Source: Cyanobacteriota bacterium
GTDB taxonomy: Bacteria; Cyanobacteriota; Cyanobacteriia; Cyanobacteriales; Microcoleaceae
NCBI GenBank assembly: GCA_025362325.1
Contig: JANYGO010000022.1
Location: 1 to 33,545 of the forward strand
Length of the DNA stretch: 33,545 bases
Reading direction: 5' to 3'
A program made the position numbers and the translations under genes. The notes beneath the pieces were generated by a model. It searched no databases. It had not been told where the DNA came from and saw nothing but the letters and a program-made list of their open reading frames with translations. Below are positions 1 to 8,740 of the stretch, piece by piece. Every line of letters starts with the position of its first letter. Position 1 is the stretch's first letter.

Positions 1-927
1 CATTTTGTAAAGTGGCGCTTCCGGCTTAATTTGTAGAGCTTTTTTGCAAGCAGAAATTGCCTGTTCCAATTTACCCTGAGCAAAATAGCCTTCAGCGAGT
101 ATTTTGTATGCTTCGGGATCTTCTATATTAATTGTAGAATTAACTGCCTGCTGCACTGGCGGCTTGACTAACGGCTTGACTGGGGCTGCTGCGGGCTGCT
201 GCTGTTTAACTGCTGCACCGTTGGTCGCCGTCGCAGTTGCACCAGCCAAAGTTTGCTCTCCCTCGCTGCCGTTTCTAGCATTAGCTGCGTTCAGTTCAAT
301 AGCTTTGCGATAATAGACTGTCGCTTCCTCTAACTTGCCTTCTTTTTTCAGCGCTTCGCCCAAATTTTGGTAAGCAGTCGCCAAATTAGGATCTAACTTG
401 ATTGTGCGCTGATAACAGGCGATCGCCTCCGGGAATTTTTCTTGTCGAAACAAAGCATCACCCATACTTAAGTGTTCTGCCGGCGATGCTTTTTCCGGTT
501 CCAAAGAGAATGCGCGATACCAGCATTCCTGAGCTTCTGCCCCTTTGCCAATTTTTCCGAATACTTTTGCCAAATTCCGGTAAACTCCCGCGAAATTCGG
601 CTTAATTGCGATCGCCCTTTGGTAAAACTCGATCGCCTCCGACCATTTTTCCTGTTGCGCATAAATACTGCCCAAATTCGCGTATACTTCCGCAAAATTC
701 GGATCTATTTCAATAGCTTTCGCGTACCAGTGTCGCGCCTCTTCCATCCTGCCTTGAGCTTGCAGCGCGTTACCCAAAGTCTTGTAAGCCGGGGCAAAAT
801 TGGGGTGAATTTTCAAAGCTTGCTCGCAGGAGGCTATCGCTTCTTCTAATTTCCCTTGGGATAAGTATATTTCTCCCTGTTGGTTAAATTGAACCGCTGT
901 TGATTCTGTACTGACTGTTGATGGCAT
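1..927 (-). CDS. TPR-repeat protein, N-terminal part (cut by the left edge)
   Basis: A reading frame runs on the minus strand from ATG at 925-927 to position 1 without a stop, giving 309 residues of a longer protein. It is built of 34-residue tetratricopeptide repeats with the usual pattern (for example YKTLGNALQAQGRMEEARHW, and copies ending in A-x-x-x-x-P-N-F-A). At least five repeats occupy residues 10-205. A low-complexity Ala/Gln/Pro/Thr linker of about 60 residues follows, and then another TPR near the window edge. There is no signal peptide, so a cytoplasmic scaffold is likely. In cyanobacteria such N-terminal TPR blocks often precede glycosyltransferase or sulfotransferase domains, but that part lies outside the window, so no enzymatic function is assigned. 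Confidence 0.85.
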   Translation of the reverse strand, partial: MPSTVSTESTAVQFNQQGEIYLSQGKLEEAIASCEQALKIHPNFAPAYKTLGNALQAQGRMEEARHWYAKAIEIDPNFAEVYANLGSIYAQQEKWSEAIEFYQRAIAIKPNFAGVYRNLAKVFGKIGKGAEAQECWYRAFSLEPEKASPAEHLSMGDALFRQEKFPEAIACYQRTIKLDPNLATAYQNLGEALKKEGKLEEATVYYRKAIELNAANARNGSEGEQTLAGATATATNGAAVKQQQPAAAPVKPLVKPPVQQAVNSTINIEDPEAYKILAEGYFAQGKLEQAISACKKALQIKPEAPLYKM

Positions 928-1068
928 ATATAGGCGGTGGCGACCGAGGCAGCAATTAAATAGGGTAGTTAAAGCGTTTCACAATTATAGTCGGGTTTGA
1001 CACTAACATTAGCAGGGTTGTTCCCCTAATTATTAATTTTTTTGACTCTGGGTGCTGGGGAGAAACCC

Positions 1069-1139
1069 AGCGGTTGAAACCGGGCGGTTGAAACCGCGTC
1101 TATACAAACACTCACCCGACGGGAGCGGGTTGAAGAGCA
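1069..1139 (+). repeat. Dispersed two-hairpin repeat, family A copy
   Basis: It contains GCGGTTGAAACCGCG followed by TCTATACAAAC and then an imperfect CCCGACGGGAGCGGGT hairpin. This is the same order of two small palindromes seen at 6773, 11409, 12561 and 24411. A truncated extra copy of the first palindrome sits at 1069-1080. It lies in the gap between the TPR gene and the Uma2-type gene. I see no gene in 928-1395 apart from these repeats. Confidence 0.8.
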
Positions 1140-1225
1140 GAACGAGTAGTATCAAAATCGATCGATCGCACTCAGGATGCCTGCACCACAAGACTTGTTG
1201 AAGAAATATATTATAATACGGTTCA

Positions 1226-1375
1226 GAAGACTGGGCGGTTCCAAACCGCGTCTATACAAGCTTGCACCCGATCGAGGAGTTGAAGAGTGGCGGTTAAAAT
1301 TACGTTATCCTCTTCAGTCAGCGTCCGGCGGACATCGTTTGTGTAGGCGCGATTTCAACCGCCGTCTGATCTGAT
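1226..1375. repeat. Inverted pair of family A repeats
   Basis: The left arm (1234-1260) has the degenerate palindrome GGCGGTTCCAAACCGCG and TCTATACAAG. The right arm (1335-1370) has the reverse complement form, TTTGTGTAGGCGCGATTTCA followed by ACCGCCGTCTGATC. Together they make a long imperfect inverted repeat of about 150 bases, with the same layout as the cleaner copy at 6773-6920. It ends about 20 bases before the start codon of the Uma2-type gene, so it may sit inside that gene's leader. Confidence 0.7.
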
Positions 1376-1395
1376 CTAAAATTGCGGTAATTTTG

Positions 1396-2043
1396 ATGTT
1401 GTTAGAGCCACCCCCTCAACTTGTCGGTGAAAAGCGCCTCACCTTTCGCGATCTCGATTGGCGCGCCTTCAAGCAAATTCAAAGTTTGCTGGCGGAGCGG
1501 ACTCGCGCCCGCTTTACCTACGATAACGGAGCGTTAGAAATCACCATGCCCCTCGAAGAACACGAACGCTCTGCTCGCTTGATTGAACGATTCATCTTAA
1601 TCCTAATCGTTGAGATGGGCATGAAAATTAAGACGATGGGATCGACTACGCTCGATCGCGAAGACCTACTCAAGAGCGCCGAACCTGACAATGGGTATTA
1701 TATTCAGAATTATGCCTTAGTTGCCGATCGCCCGGTTAACTTGAATATCGATCCAGCCCCCGATTTAGTCGTGGAAGTGGATATTACCAATACGGATATT
1801 AATAAAAATACACTCTATGCTAGTATGGGCGTGCCTGAGTTTTGGCGGTTTAACGGGCGGGTATGGCGGATTCTGCAATTAGTCGATGGGGCTTATGTCG
1901 AGTGCGATCGATCTCCCACTTTTGGGATTATTGAAAAAACGGATTTATTTCGGTTTCTAGAAGTGGCTTTCATTGATGAAGTTGCCGCAGAGATTGATTT
2001 TCGTCAATGGGTGCGACAGCAGATTCAAGGCCCAGTTGAGTAA
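1396..2043 (+). CDS. Uma2-family (DUF820) predicted endonuclease
   Basis: This 215-residue protein has the hallmarks of the Uma2 family, a PD-(D/E)XK nuclease fold that is heavily expanded in cyanobacteria and mostly of unknown role. The signature is PDLVVEVDI near residues 122-130, preceded by SAEPDNGYYI and followed by YASMGVPEFWRF, which matches the family's core strand and the Gly-Val-x-Glu-x-Trp segment. The N-terminal MPLEEHERSARLIERF helix also fits. ATG at 1396 is chosen over the adjacent in-frame TTG at 1393. The gene stands alone, facing rplY, with a family A repeat just upstream. Most members of this family have no demonstrated substrate, and some are associated with mobile DNA; neither can be tested here. 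Confidence 0.88.
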   Translation: MLLEPPPQLVGEKRLTFRDLDWRAFKQIQSLLAERTRARFTYDNGALEITMPLEEHERSARLIERFILILIVEMGMKIKTMGSTTLDREDLLKSAEPDNGYYIQNYALVADRPVNLNIDPAPDLVVEVDITNTDINKNTLYASMGVPEFWRFNGRVWRILQLVDGAYVECDRSPTFGIIEKTDLFRFLEVAFIDEVAAEIDFRQWVRQQIQGPVE

Positions 2044-2102
2044 GTGCGATGGCTACGCCCCGGCTTGCGCCTACGAACCCAAACTAGCAGCACCTTTTTA
2101 GC

Positions 2103-2143
2103 AAAAAACGATCGCCCTTTTCGGATCGAGCGATCGCCTTTTT
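2103..2143. terminator. Probable bidirectional terminator between uma2-type gene and rplY
   Basis: CGATCGC at 2109-2115 pairs with GCGATCG at 2130-2136. There is an A-run on the left (2103-2108) and a T-run on the right (2139-2143), so either strand reads hairpin followed by U-tract. It lies between two convergent genes. The stem is a HIP1-type sequence, which may be coincidence. Confidence 0.5.
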
Positions 2144-2179
2144 GTCAACAATTAGTTAACAACTATTAGCAATTACTAA

Positions 2180-2791
2180 TCAAGCTGCTGCTGCTGCTGC
2201 TTCTTCTTCTTCTGAGTCTGTGGCTTCAGAACCTGCTTGAATTCCCAGCACAGTAACCACAACCTGACTCGGTTCGCCGAGGGCTACCACTCCGGGAGGC
2301 AAAACTAATTCCTCAATGTGCAGCGCATCCCCTACCTTTAAATTAGAAATATCTATTTCTATTGATTCAGGAATGCTGTCAGGTTTGCACTTAACTGCTA
2401 GTTGCGTCAGTACGGTATCCAAAATACCATTTTCTAACTTGACGCCGACAGATTCGCCGACAAAACTCAGCGATACTTCAACTTCCAGGCTGTCTTGAGT
2501 TGCGACGGAGAAAAAGCTCAGGTGGTAAGGGAAGCCTTTCCAAGGATGAACTTGAACTTCTCGGAGCAAGGTTTTTCCTGTCCAAGAGAGTTCGGGAATG
2601 CTGAGGTCAATTAGGGCGTTGTTGACTACGTGCTTTTTGAGCAGGTGTTCAACTGTTTTGGCTTTGATGGTAAGGGAAATGGATTCAGAGCCGTTGTGTC
2701 CGTAGAGGACGGCGGGAATCATTCCGGAGCGGCGGAGGGCGTTAGGTTTGCTGCCTTCTGCCCGCTTTTGACATTCTACTGCGAGTTCCAT
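2180..2791 (-). CDS. rplY: 50S ribosomal protein L25 (general stress protein Ctc type)
   Basis: The 203-residue product is a long-form L25/Ctc protein that binds 5S rRNA in the large ribosomal subunit. The N-terminal half (about 1-92) carries the 5S-binding domain, with [12 protein letters not shown] and the Leu-rich [14 protein letters not shown] strand. The second half (about 95-185) is the Ctc beta domain ending in [20 protein letters not shown]. The last 18 residues are an acidic run followed by poly-alanine ([10 protein letters not shown]), encoded by simple GAA and GCA repeats whose length could vary between strains. ATG at 2789-2791 is the natural start. It is the last gene of a minus-strand series that begins at purA, though gaps of 60-150 bases leave open whether it is co-transcribed. 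Confidence 0.93.
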   Translation of the reverse strand: MELAVECQKRAEGSKPNALRRSGMIPAVLYGHNGSESISLTIKAKTVEHLLKKHVVNNALIDLSIPELSWTGKTLLREVQVHPWKGFPYHLSFFSVATQDSLEVEVSLSFVGESVGVKLENGILDTVLTQLAVKCKPDSIPESIEIDISNLKVGDALHIEELVLPPGVVALGEPSQVVVTVLGIQAGSEATDSEEEEAAAAAA

Positions 2792-2855
2792 TTTATGACT
2801 TTCTGTTGATTGTTTTCACATTTTACCAGAATTGTGATATCGCGATCGAACTTAA

Positions 2856-3224
2856 TTAAATTCGCTGAAGGTATTGATAGTTTTCGTTTTCCACACACTT
2901 GAGCAATTCCAGCATTTTTCTCAGACGGTAAGTTCCTGATTGATACTCTTCTTTTGAAGGGCTATCTCCTAGTTTAGTGAGAACTACATCGCTTTCGCTG
3001 ATGATTGCTTCGCTGAACATTTTCTTGAACTGCTGGCGAATCTCTTGGTTTAATTCAACTATAGGCAGAATTACATTTTCTTCATCTAGGTAAATTTCGG
3101 TGTCGATTGATGCGCCACCAATTTTGGAAAAGGCTGATTTTGCTAACCATTCGTAAAGGGTTTCTCCTACATCTACCGTTTCCGATTCCGATCCATTTGT
3201 GGTGTAGAAGCTGATATCTAACAT
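2856..3224 (-). CDS. Unknown protein, tandem paralogue B of a small-gene cluster
   Basis: This 122-residue protein of unrecognised family is a close relative of the gene immediately upstream (3292-3663). The two share YEWLAKS-x-FSKIG, then a short acidic stretch, LP-(I/L)-VEL, a SDVVLTKLGDSP-type segment, and a near-identical C-terminus with GTYRLRK and LKCVENENY. It is mainly helical after residue 60, has no membrane segment or signal peptide, and no catalytic motif is visible. The 67-base gap between the copies and their similarity point to a gene duplication. It could be an antitoxin or immunity-like protein, since such genes often occur in tandem copies, but this is only a contextual guess. 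Confidence 0.75.
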   Translation of the reverse strand: MLDISFYTTNGSESETVDVGETLYEWLAKSAFSKIGGASIDTEIYLDEENVILPIVELNQEIRQQFKKMFSEAIISESDVVLTKLGDSPSKEEYQSGTYRLRKMLELLKCVENENYQYLQRI

Positions 3225-3291
3225 TGGGATTACTCCTGCTACTAAACATCTGAAAACTCATTATTATGATAAGGCGATAGAAGTAACTTAA

Positions 3292-3663
3292 TTAAAGGAC
3301 TCGCTGAAGATACCGATAATTTTCATTTTCTACACACTTCAGCAAGTCTAACAATTTCCTCAGACGGTACGTTCCTGCTTGGTATTCTTCTTTGAGAGGG
3401 GAATCACCCAGCTTAGCAAGGACGGTATCGCTTTCGCAGATGATTGCATCGCGGAAAAAATTTCTAAACTTCTGGCGTATATCTTGATCTAACTCAACTA
3501 AAGGTAGCTTTTCCTCCTCTTCATCTATCAAAATATTTCGGGGGACAGATTTGCCAATTTTGGAAAATTCTGATTTTGCCAACCACTCATAAACGTCTTC
3601 AGACATTCCGACATAGTGGGGTGGCTGATTAGTTTTGAAGGCATAAAAAATCATGTCTAACAT
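3292..3663 (-). CDS. Unknown protein, tandem paralogue A of a small-gene cluster
   Basis: This 123-residue protein begins MLDMIFYAF and shares most of its residues with the downstream copy (2856-3224), most strongly in the last 45. Its start codon overlaps the stop of the preceding 72-residue gene by one base (TAATG at 3661-3665), the arrangement expected for translational coupling, so the two products are probably made together. The N-terminal 25 residues differ most between the copies, including the insert TNQPPHYVGM here, while the helical C-terminal half is conserved. If the copies bind different partners, the variable part is where specificity would lie. No known domain was recognised. 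Confidence 0.78.
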   Translation of the reverse strand: MLDMIFYAFKTNQPPHYVGMSEDVYEWLAKSEFSKIGKSVPRNILIDEEEEKLPLVELDQDIRQKFRNFFRDAIICESDTVLAKLGDSPLKEEYQAGTYRLRKLLDLLKCVENENYRYLQRVL

Positions 3664-3881
3664 TAGCTTTCCTCCTGACCTTCCTGATTCAACAACTTAC
3701 TCTCTGGAAAATTTTCTACCCAAGCTACATCTGCTTTGTCGAATATAATCTTAGCTGGTTTAGTAATTCCCCCTGTGGTAATAACTCCAATTACAGTTTT
3801 TTTTTGACATATTTCCTTAGCTTTTGTGGAATCTATTTTTTTGTTTTTCCAGGCTTTGATTTCAATATGCGGTTCATTCAT
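3663..3881 (-). CDS. Small protein resembling the C-terminal core of an Mrr-like nuclease
   Basis: This 72-residue protein contains IEIKAWKNKK near residues 6-15, then VIGVITTGGITKPAKIIFDKA and a final AWVENF strand (the first of these is positions 31-51). The order E-x-K, helix, then a hydrophobic strand ending in TTGG and a helix with KPA resembles the second half of Mrr-type PD-(D/E)XK restriction nucleases, where the E/Q-x-K lysine is catalytic and a V-x-T-x-G strand follows. The helix and Asp motif of the first half are missing from this gene. The similarity is judged by eye and is weak. The gene overlaps the next one by one base and starts 31 bases after the 68-residue gene. Confidence 0.65.
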   Translation of the reverse strand: MNEPHIEIKAWKNKKIDSTKAKEICQKKTVIGVITTGGITKPAKIIFDKADVAWVENFPESKLLNQEGQEES

Positions 3882-3912
3882 GATTATTTATACTTTTTAT
3901 TGTTTTGATAAA

Positions 3913-4119
3913 TTAACCATTGAATTCGATATGAAAATTGCGGAGTAGCTGTTTAACTCGCGGAACATCTTGCTGGTTGACTATCAAAATATCACCTTTG
4001 CGATTGTTTCCGGTTGTTCTTTTGGCTTGTATTCCTTCTTTGCTTAATTCCATTATAAGCCATGCAATCATATCTCTGTGAACTTCTAGCCGTGCTATCA
4101 GTTCATCTTCGTCAGTCAT
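3913..4119 (-). CDS. Unknown small protein, first gene of the cluster after purA
   Basis: This 68-residue protein has an N-terminal amphipathic helix (MTDEDELIARLEVHRDMIAW), a strand, the segment RKGDILIVN, and a C-terminal helix DVPRVKQLLRNF. The family is not recognised. The helix followed by GDILI could be read as the first half of a nuclease-like fold whose E-x-K half is the next gene, but the complete helix after GDILI argues that it is a small alpha/beta domain of its own. It is the first of four consecutive minus-strand small genes, all below 125 residues, between purA and rplY. Confidence 0.65.
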   Translation of the reverse strand: MTDEDELIARLEVHRDMIAWLIMELSKEGIQAKRTTGNNRKGDILIVNQQDVPRVKQLLRNFHIEFNG

Positions 4120-4146
4120 TTACTTGAATCCCTGTAAATAAGGATA

Positions 4147-4172
4147 CACTTGACCTCGCCGTGGGTCAAGTG
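4147..4172. promoter_or_regulatory. Nine-base-pair perfect inverted repeat between purA and the small-gene cluster
   Basis: CACTTGACC at 4147-4155 and GGTCAAGTG at 4164-4172 form a 9 bp stem with an 8-base loop. No U-tract follows on either strand, so it is not a standard intrinsic terminator. It sits just upstream of the first small gene. It could be an operator or an attenuator, or a remnant of a dispersed repeat. Confidence 0.4.
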
Positions 4173-4273
4173 CACTAAATCTGCTGGAACCTTAAACTAA
4201 GTAGGTAGCGGCGAGACTGCCAAAAGCTTTGAGTATGATTGGTTGATACCCAAAATGTATTTTAAAGGCAACA

Positions 4274-5620
<1,347 letters not shown>

Positions 5621-5710
5621 TCAGGTTGACACAATCTCCGATTATGTACGAAGGCGTCCCAAATGTCAAATTAAATTTTGTTAAGATTGAGAAAATTGAG
5701 GCTTTTTGCC

Positions 5711-6727
5711 ATGACTTTACACGCTGAGTTGCACCGCCATCTGGGCGGTTCTGTGGTTCCTAGGGTGCTGTGGCGGTATTTCGATCGCCATCACAATGCT
5801 GAAATAGCTAGCCGATTTCAAGCATACTCTGAGTTTGAGGATTTTTATACTCGCCCGCGCAATACTCTGGATGAGTATCTGGAATTGCACACGCTGGTGG
5901 AAAGCGTTCAAACTGTTGAGACTTTGCCTTATTTTATCTATCGGTTGATGCGGGGCGCTTACGTGTTTGAAAATCTGGCTTATTTGGAGTTGCGCTATAC
6001 GCCTTATTTGCGAACTCCAGAGCATTTTTCGCAGTCTGAACGCATCGATCTGATGTCAGAAATTGTACGAGTTGTGGGTAAGGCAAGTCAAATTAGCGAT
6101 TGTCCGATCGTTACTAGCCAAATTTTGTGTATGCACTCGCGTTTGCCCTATGAAGTGAATCGGGCGATCGTCGATTTGGCGGCCGAGATGGGAGAATATG
6201 TTTGTGCGATCGATCTTGCGGGCGGTGATGCTGCTATTGGCGATCGCCTGGACGAATTTGTGGGATTGTATGAGTACGCAAGGTCGATCGGCATTAAGAC
6301 GACAGGCCATCTCTACGAAACTACTTCGGGCTGTTATCCCGAACTGCTGCCCTATTTGATGCGTATCGGCCACGGAATTCAAATTCCGCTAAAATATCCC
6401 GAACTGCTCCCAGAAGTCGCGCGCAGGGGTCAATGCTTAGAGGTTTGCCCTACTACCTATCTCAAAACGGGGACGTTGCAGGATATGGGGGAATTGAAGG
6501 TTGTGTTCGATCGATGTTTTGAAGCTGGTGTCGATATTGCCATTTGCACTGACAACGCGGGATTGCATAACGTGCGGCTGCCTTTTGAGTATGAGAATTT
6601 GTTGACTCGGGATATCATTGATTTTCGGCAGTTGCAAGCCTGTCAAGATGCGGCTTTCCGTCATGCTTTTGCGTGGCCCTACGGCGAAAGGCCTGTGAAA
6701 ATGCTGACTGGTTTGTTGCAACATTAG
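5711..6727 (+). CDS. Adenosine deaminase-like amidohydrolase
   Basis: This 338-residue protein belongs to the adenosine/AMP deaminase branch of the metal-dependent amidohydrolases, which remove the 6-amino group of adenosine-type substrates. Visible zinc and catalytic residues are H8-x-H10 (LHRHLGG), H200 and E203 in GHLYE (the family's GHAGE), H221 in RIGHGI and D281 in CTDNAG. The residue after the zinc Asp is Asn282, where classical adenosine deaminases have a second Asp that contacts the purine ring, so the substrate may not be plain adenosine. ATG at 5711 is preferred over upstream TTG codons because GAGG lies nine bases before it. Divergence from purA suggests a role in adenine salvage or nucleotide balance, but that is inference. 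Confidence 0.85.
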   Translation: MTLHAELHRHLGGSVVPRVLWRYFDRHHNAEIASRFQAYSEFEDFYTRPRNTLDEYLELHTLVESVQTVETLPYFIYRLMRGAYVFENLAYLELRYTPYLRTPEHFSQSERIDLMSEIVRVVGKASQISDCPIVTSQILCMHSRLPYEVNRAIVDLAAEMGEYVCAIDLAGGDAAIGDRLDEFVGLYEYARSIGIKTTGHLYETTSGCYPELLPYLMRIGHGIQIPLKYPELLPEVARRGQCLEVCPTTYLKTGTLQDMGELKVVFDRCFEAGVDIAICTDNAGLHNVRLPFEYENLLTRDIIDFRQLQACQDAAFRHAFAWPYGERPVKMLTGLLQH

Positions 6728-6772
6728 TCCGTTGGTGCGATCGAGAATTAAGATGCGATCGAGAATTAAGAT

Positions 6773-6920
6773 GAGACGGCGGTTGAAACCGCGTCTACAC
6801 AAAGGAAGTCCGCCTCCGCGGACTGAAGAAAATAAGGTAATTTCAACCGCCGTCGGATCTTCAACCCGCGGAGGCGGGTTTTGTTTGTATAGATGCGGTT
6901 TCAACCGCCGTCTGATCTGA
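6773..6920. repeat. Large inverted repeat made of two family A units
   Basis: The left arm (6773-6803) reads GAGACGGCGGTTGAAACCGC and continues GTCTACACAAA; the right arm (6881-6916) is its reverse complement with a few changes. Each arm is followed inward by a second small palindrome, GTCCGCCTCCGCGGAC on the left and AACCCGCGGAGGCGGGTT on the right. Just upstream, a 19-base stretch (GCGATCGAGAATTAAGATG) is directly repeated at 6736-6774. It fills the gap between the deaminase-like and aminotransferase genes. Transcribed, it would fold into one long stem. Confidence 0.85.
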
Positions 6921-6976
6921 ACCGTATTGAGTTATATTTGGAAAACAGAAACATCAATATAAAAGGATAAAAAAAC

Positions 6977-8281
6977 ATGACAAATATGGACGCTTACTGG
7001 ATGCCTTTCACTGCCAATAGGCAGTTTAAAGCCAATCCGCGAATATTGGTTTCGGCAAAAGATATGCACTTTACAACCGATGATAACCGCTCAATTCTCG
7101 ACGGGATTGCGGGGCTTTGGTGCGTGAATGCAGGCCACTGTCGCCCGAAAATTGTTGAGGCAATTCATAAGCAAGTATCGACTCTAGATTATGCCCCACC
7201 TTTTCAGATGGGACACCCCGGCGCTTTTGAATTAGCGGAACGTTTGGTGAAGATGATGCCGGGTAATTTCGATCGCGTTTTCTTCACTAATTCTGGTTCG
7301 GAATCTGTAGACACTGCTTTGAAAATTGCGATTGCTTATCACCGGGCGAAAGGTGAAGGAACTCGCCAAAGATTGATCGGTAGGGAACGCGGTTATCACG
7401 GCGTTGGTTTTGGGGGAATTTCTGTCGGCGGTATCGGTACAAACCGCAAGTTTTTTGGCAGTTTGCTGACGGGAGTCGATCATTTGCCTCACACTCACAA
7501 TCTCGAACACAATGCTTTCAGTCGCAAACAACCGGAATGGGGAGCGCATTTGGCGGATGAATTGGAACGGATTGTGGCTTTGCACGATGCGTCTAATATT
7601 GCGGCGGTAATTGTCGAACCTGTTGCTGGTTCTACGGGGGTTTTGATTCCGCCCCAAGGTTATTTGCAGCGGCTGCGGGAGATTTGTGACAAGTACGGAA
7701 TCCTGCTGATTTTTGATGAGGTGATTACCGGATTCGGCAGGCTGGGCGCTAGTTTTGCTACGGAATATTTTGGGGTGGTTCCTGATATTGTGGCGACGGC
7801 GAAGGGGATAACTAATGGTACTGTGCCGATGGGGGCGGTGTTTGTGAAGGAGGGAATTTATGATACTTTTATGAATGCTTCTGAAAATGCGATCGAGCTT
7901 TTTCACGGTTATACTTATTCCGGGCATCCTCTGGCTTGTGCGGCTGCTTTGGCGACGCTGGATATTTATGAGGAAGAAAAGCTGTTTGAACGGGCGGACA
8001 AGATGGCTGGTTATTGGGAAGATGCCGTGCATTCTTTCAAAGGCGTGCGCCATGTTATTGATGTTCGCAATTTGGGACTTGTGGCGGGGATTGAATTGGA
8101 ATCTATCGCTGGGAAGCCGGGAAAACGGGCTTTTGATTGTTTCTTGCAGTGCTTTGAAAAAGGGTTGCTGGTTCGGACTACTGGGGATATTATTGCTTTG
8201 TCGCCACCGCTGATTATTGAGAAGGAACATATCGATCGCCTTGTGGAAATTTTGACTGGGGTTTTGCAGGGGATGGAGTAA
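6977..8281 (+). CDS. Omega-amino acid (beta-alanine):pyruvate aminotransferase, class III
   Basis: This 434-residue pyridoxal-phosphate enzyme belongs to class III aminotransferases. Its N-terminal WMPFTANRQFKANPRILVSA and LDGIAGLWCVNAGH segments are typical of beta-alanine/omega-amino acid:pyruvate transaminases (EC 2.6.1.18). The phosphate and ring contacts are seen in FFTNSGSESVDTALKIA and IFDEVITGFGRLG (Asp contacting the pyridine nitrogen), and the Schiff-base lysine is Lys276 in TAKGITNG. The ATG at 6977 has AAAGGA about eight bases upstream. It would transfer an amino group from an omega-amino acid or amine to pyruvate, giving alanine. No pathway partner lies beside it, so the true amine donor is uncertain. 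The flanking gaps on both sides hold repeats, so it is probably transcribed alone. Confidence 0.93.
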   Translation: MTNMDAYWMPFTANRQFKANPRILVSAKDMHFTTDDNRSILDGIAGLWCVNAGHCRPKIVEAIHKQVSTLDYAPPFQMGHPGAFELAERLVKMMPGNFDRVFFTNSGSESVDTALKIAIAYHRAKGEGTRQRLIGRERGYHGVGFGGISVGGIGTNRKFFGSLLTGVDHLPHTHNLEHNAFSRKQPEWGAHLADELERIVALHDASNIAAVIVEPVAGSTGVLIPPQGYLQRLREICDKYGILLIFDEVITGFGRLGASFATEYFGVVPDIVATAKGITNGTVPMGAVFVKEGIYDTFMNASENAIELFHGYTYSGHPLACAAALATLDIYEEEKLFERADKMAGYWEDAVHSFKGVRHVIDVRNLGLVAGIELESIAGKPGKRAFDCFLQCFEKGLLVRTTGDIIALSPPLIIEKEHIDRLVEILTGVLQGME

Positions 8282-8315
8282 GATTAAACTGAGATGTTGC
8301 ACGATTATCAAGAAC

Positions 8316-8660
8316 AACATCCCCATAATTCTGTAGGGGCGGGTTCACCAAAAATAATTGCCTAAAACCAACAATCTCGTAAACCCGCCCTCACCAAACG
8401 ACAAATATTCGATCGCCCAAAACCCAAAAATCACAAAAAACATCCAACATCCCCATAATTCCGTAGGGGCGGGTTCACCAAAAATAATTGCCACTCAACC
8501 AACAATCTTGTAAACCCGCCCCCACCCAGCCCTAAATCATCGCCCACATCTTAGGATTCGATGCAAATATAAGGTTGATGTGGGTTATTGGTGGTGGGGG
8601 GCGGGTTTATATAGATTGTTGGTACTCGTTAGAGATTGTTGGTGAACCCGCCCCTACAAA
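8316..8660. repeat. Family B repeats (GGGGCGGGTT), two direct copies and one inverted
   Basis: Two near-identical 80-base copies start at 8316 and 8446, each beginning AACATCCCCATAATT, then TAGGGGCGGGTTCACC, and ending AAACCCGCCC. A third, inverted copy occupies about 8590-8660 (GGGGGGCGGGTTT to GGTGAACCCGCCCCTAC). GGGCGGGTT and AACCCGCCC within each copy can pair. The gap 8282-8740 between the aminotransferase and the CHAT gene holds nothing else that I can recognise. A TTG-started extension of the CHAT frame into this repeat (8636) is not credible. Confidence 0.85.
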
Positions 8661-8740
8661 AAACTTGGCATTGCCCGCCCCAAACAGATGAGTTTCACGC
8701 GATAATTAATCTAGCGAACCATCCCAAATCCCCAATCGCC

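Noticed and set aside
7232-8326. A 364-residue open frame opposite the aminotransferase
   Set aside because: It lies on the reverse of a well-supported gene, has low-complexity composition and no recognisable motif.
8636-8740. Upstream TTG extension of the CHAT gene
   Set aside because: The added 35 residues are encoded by a family B repeat; ATG at 8741 starts the conserved helical leader.
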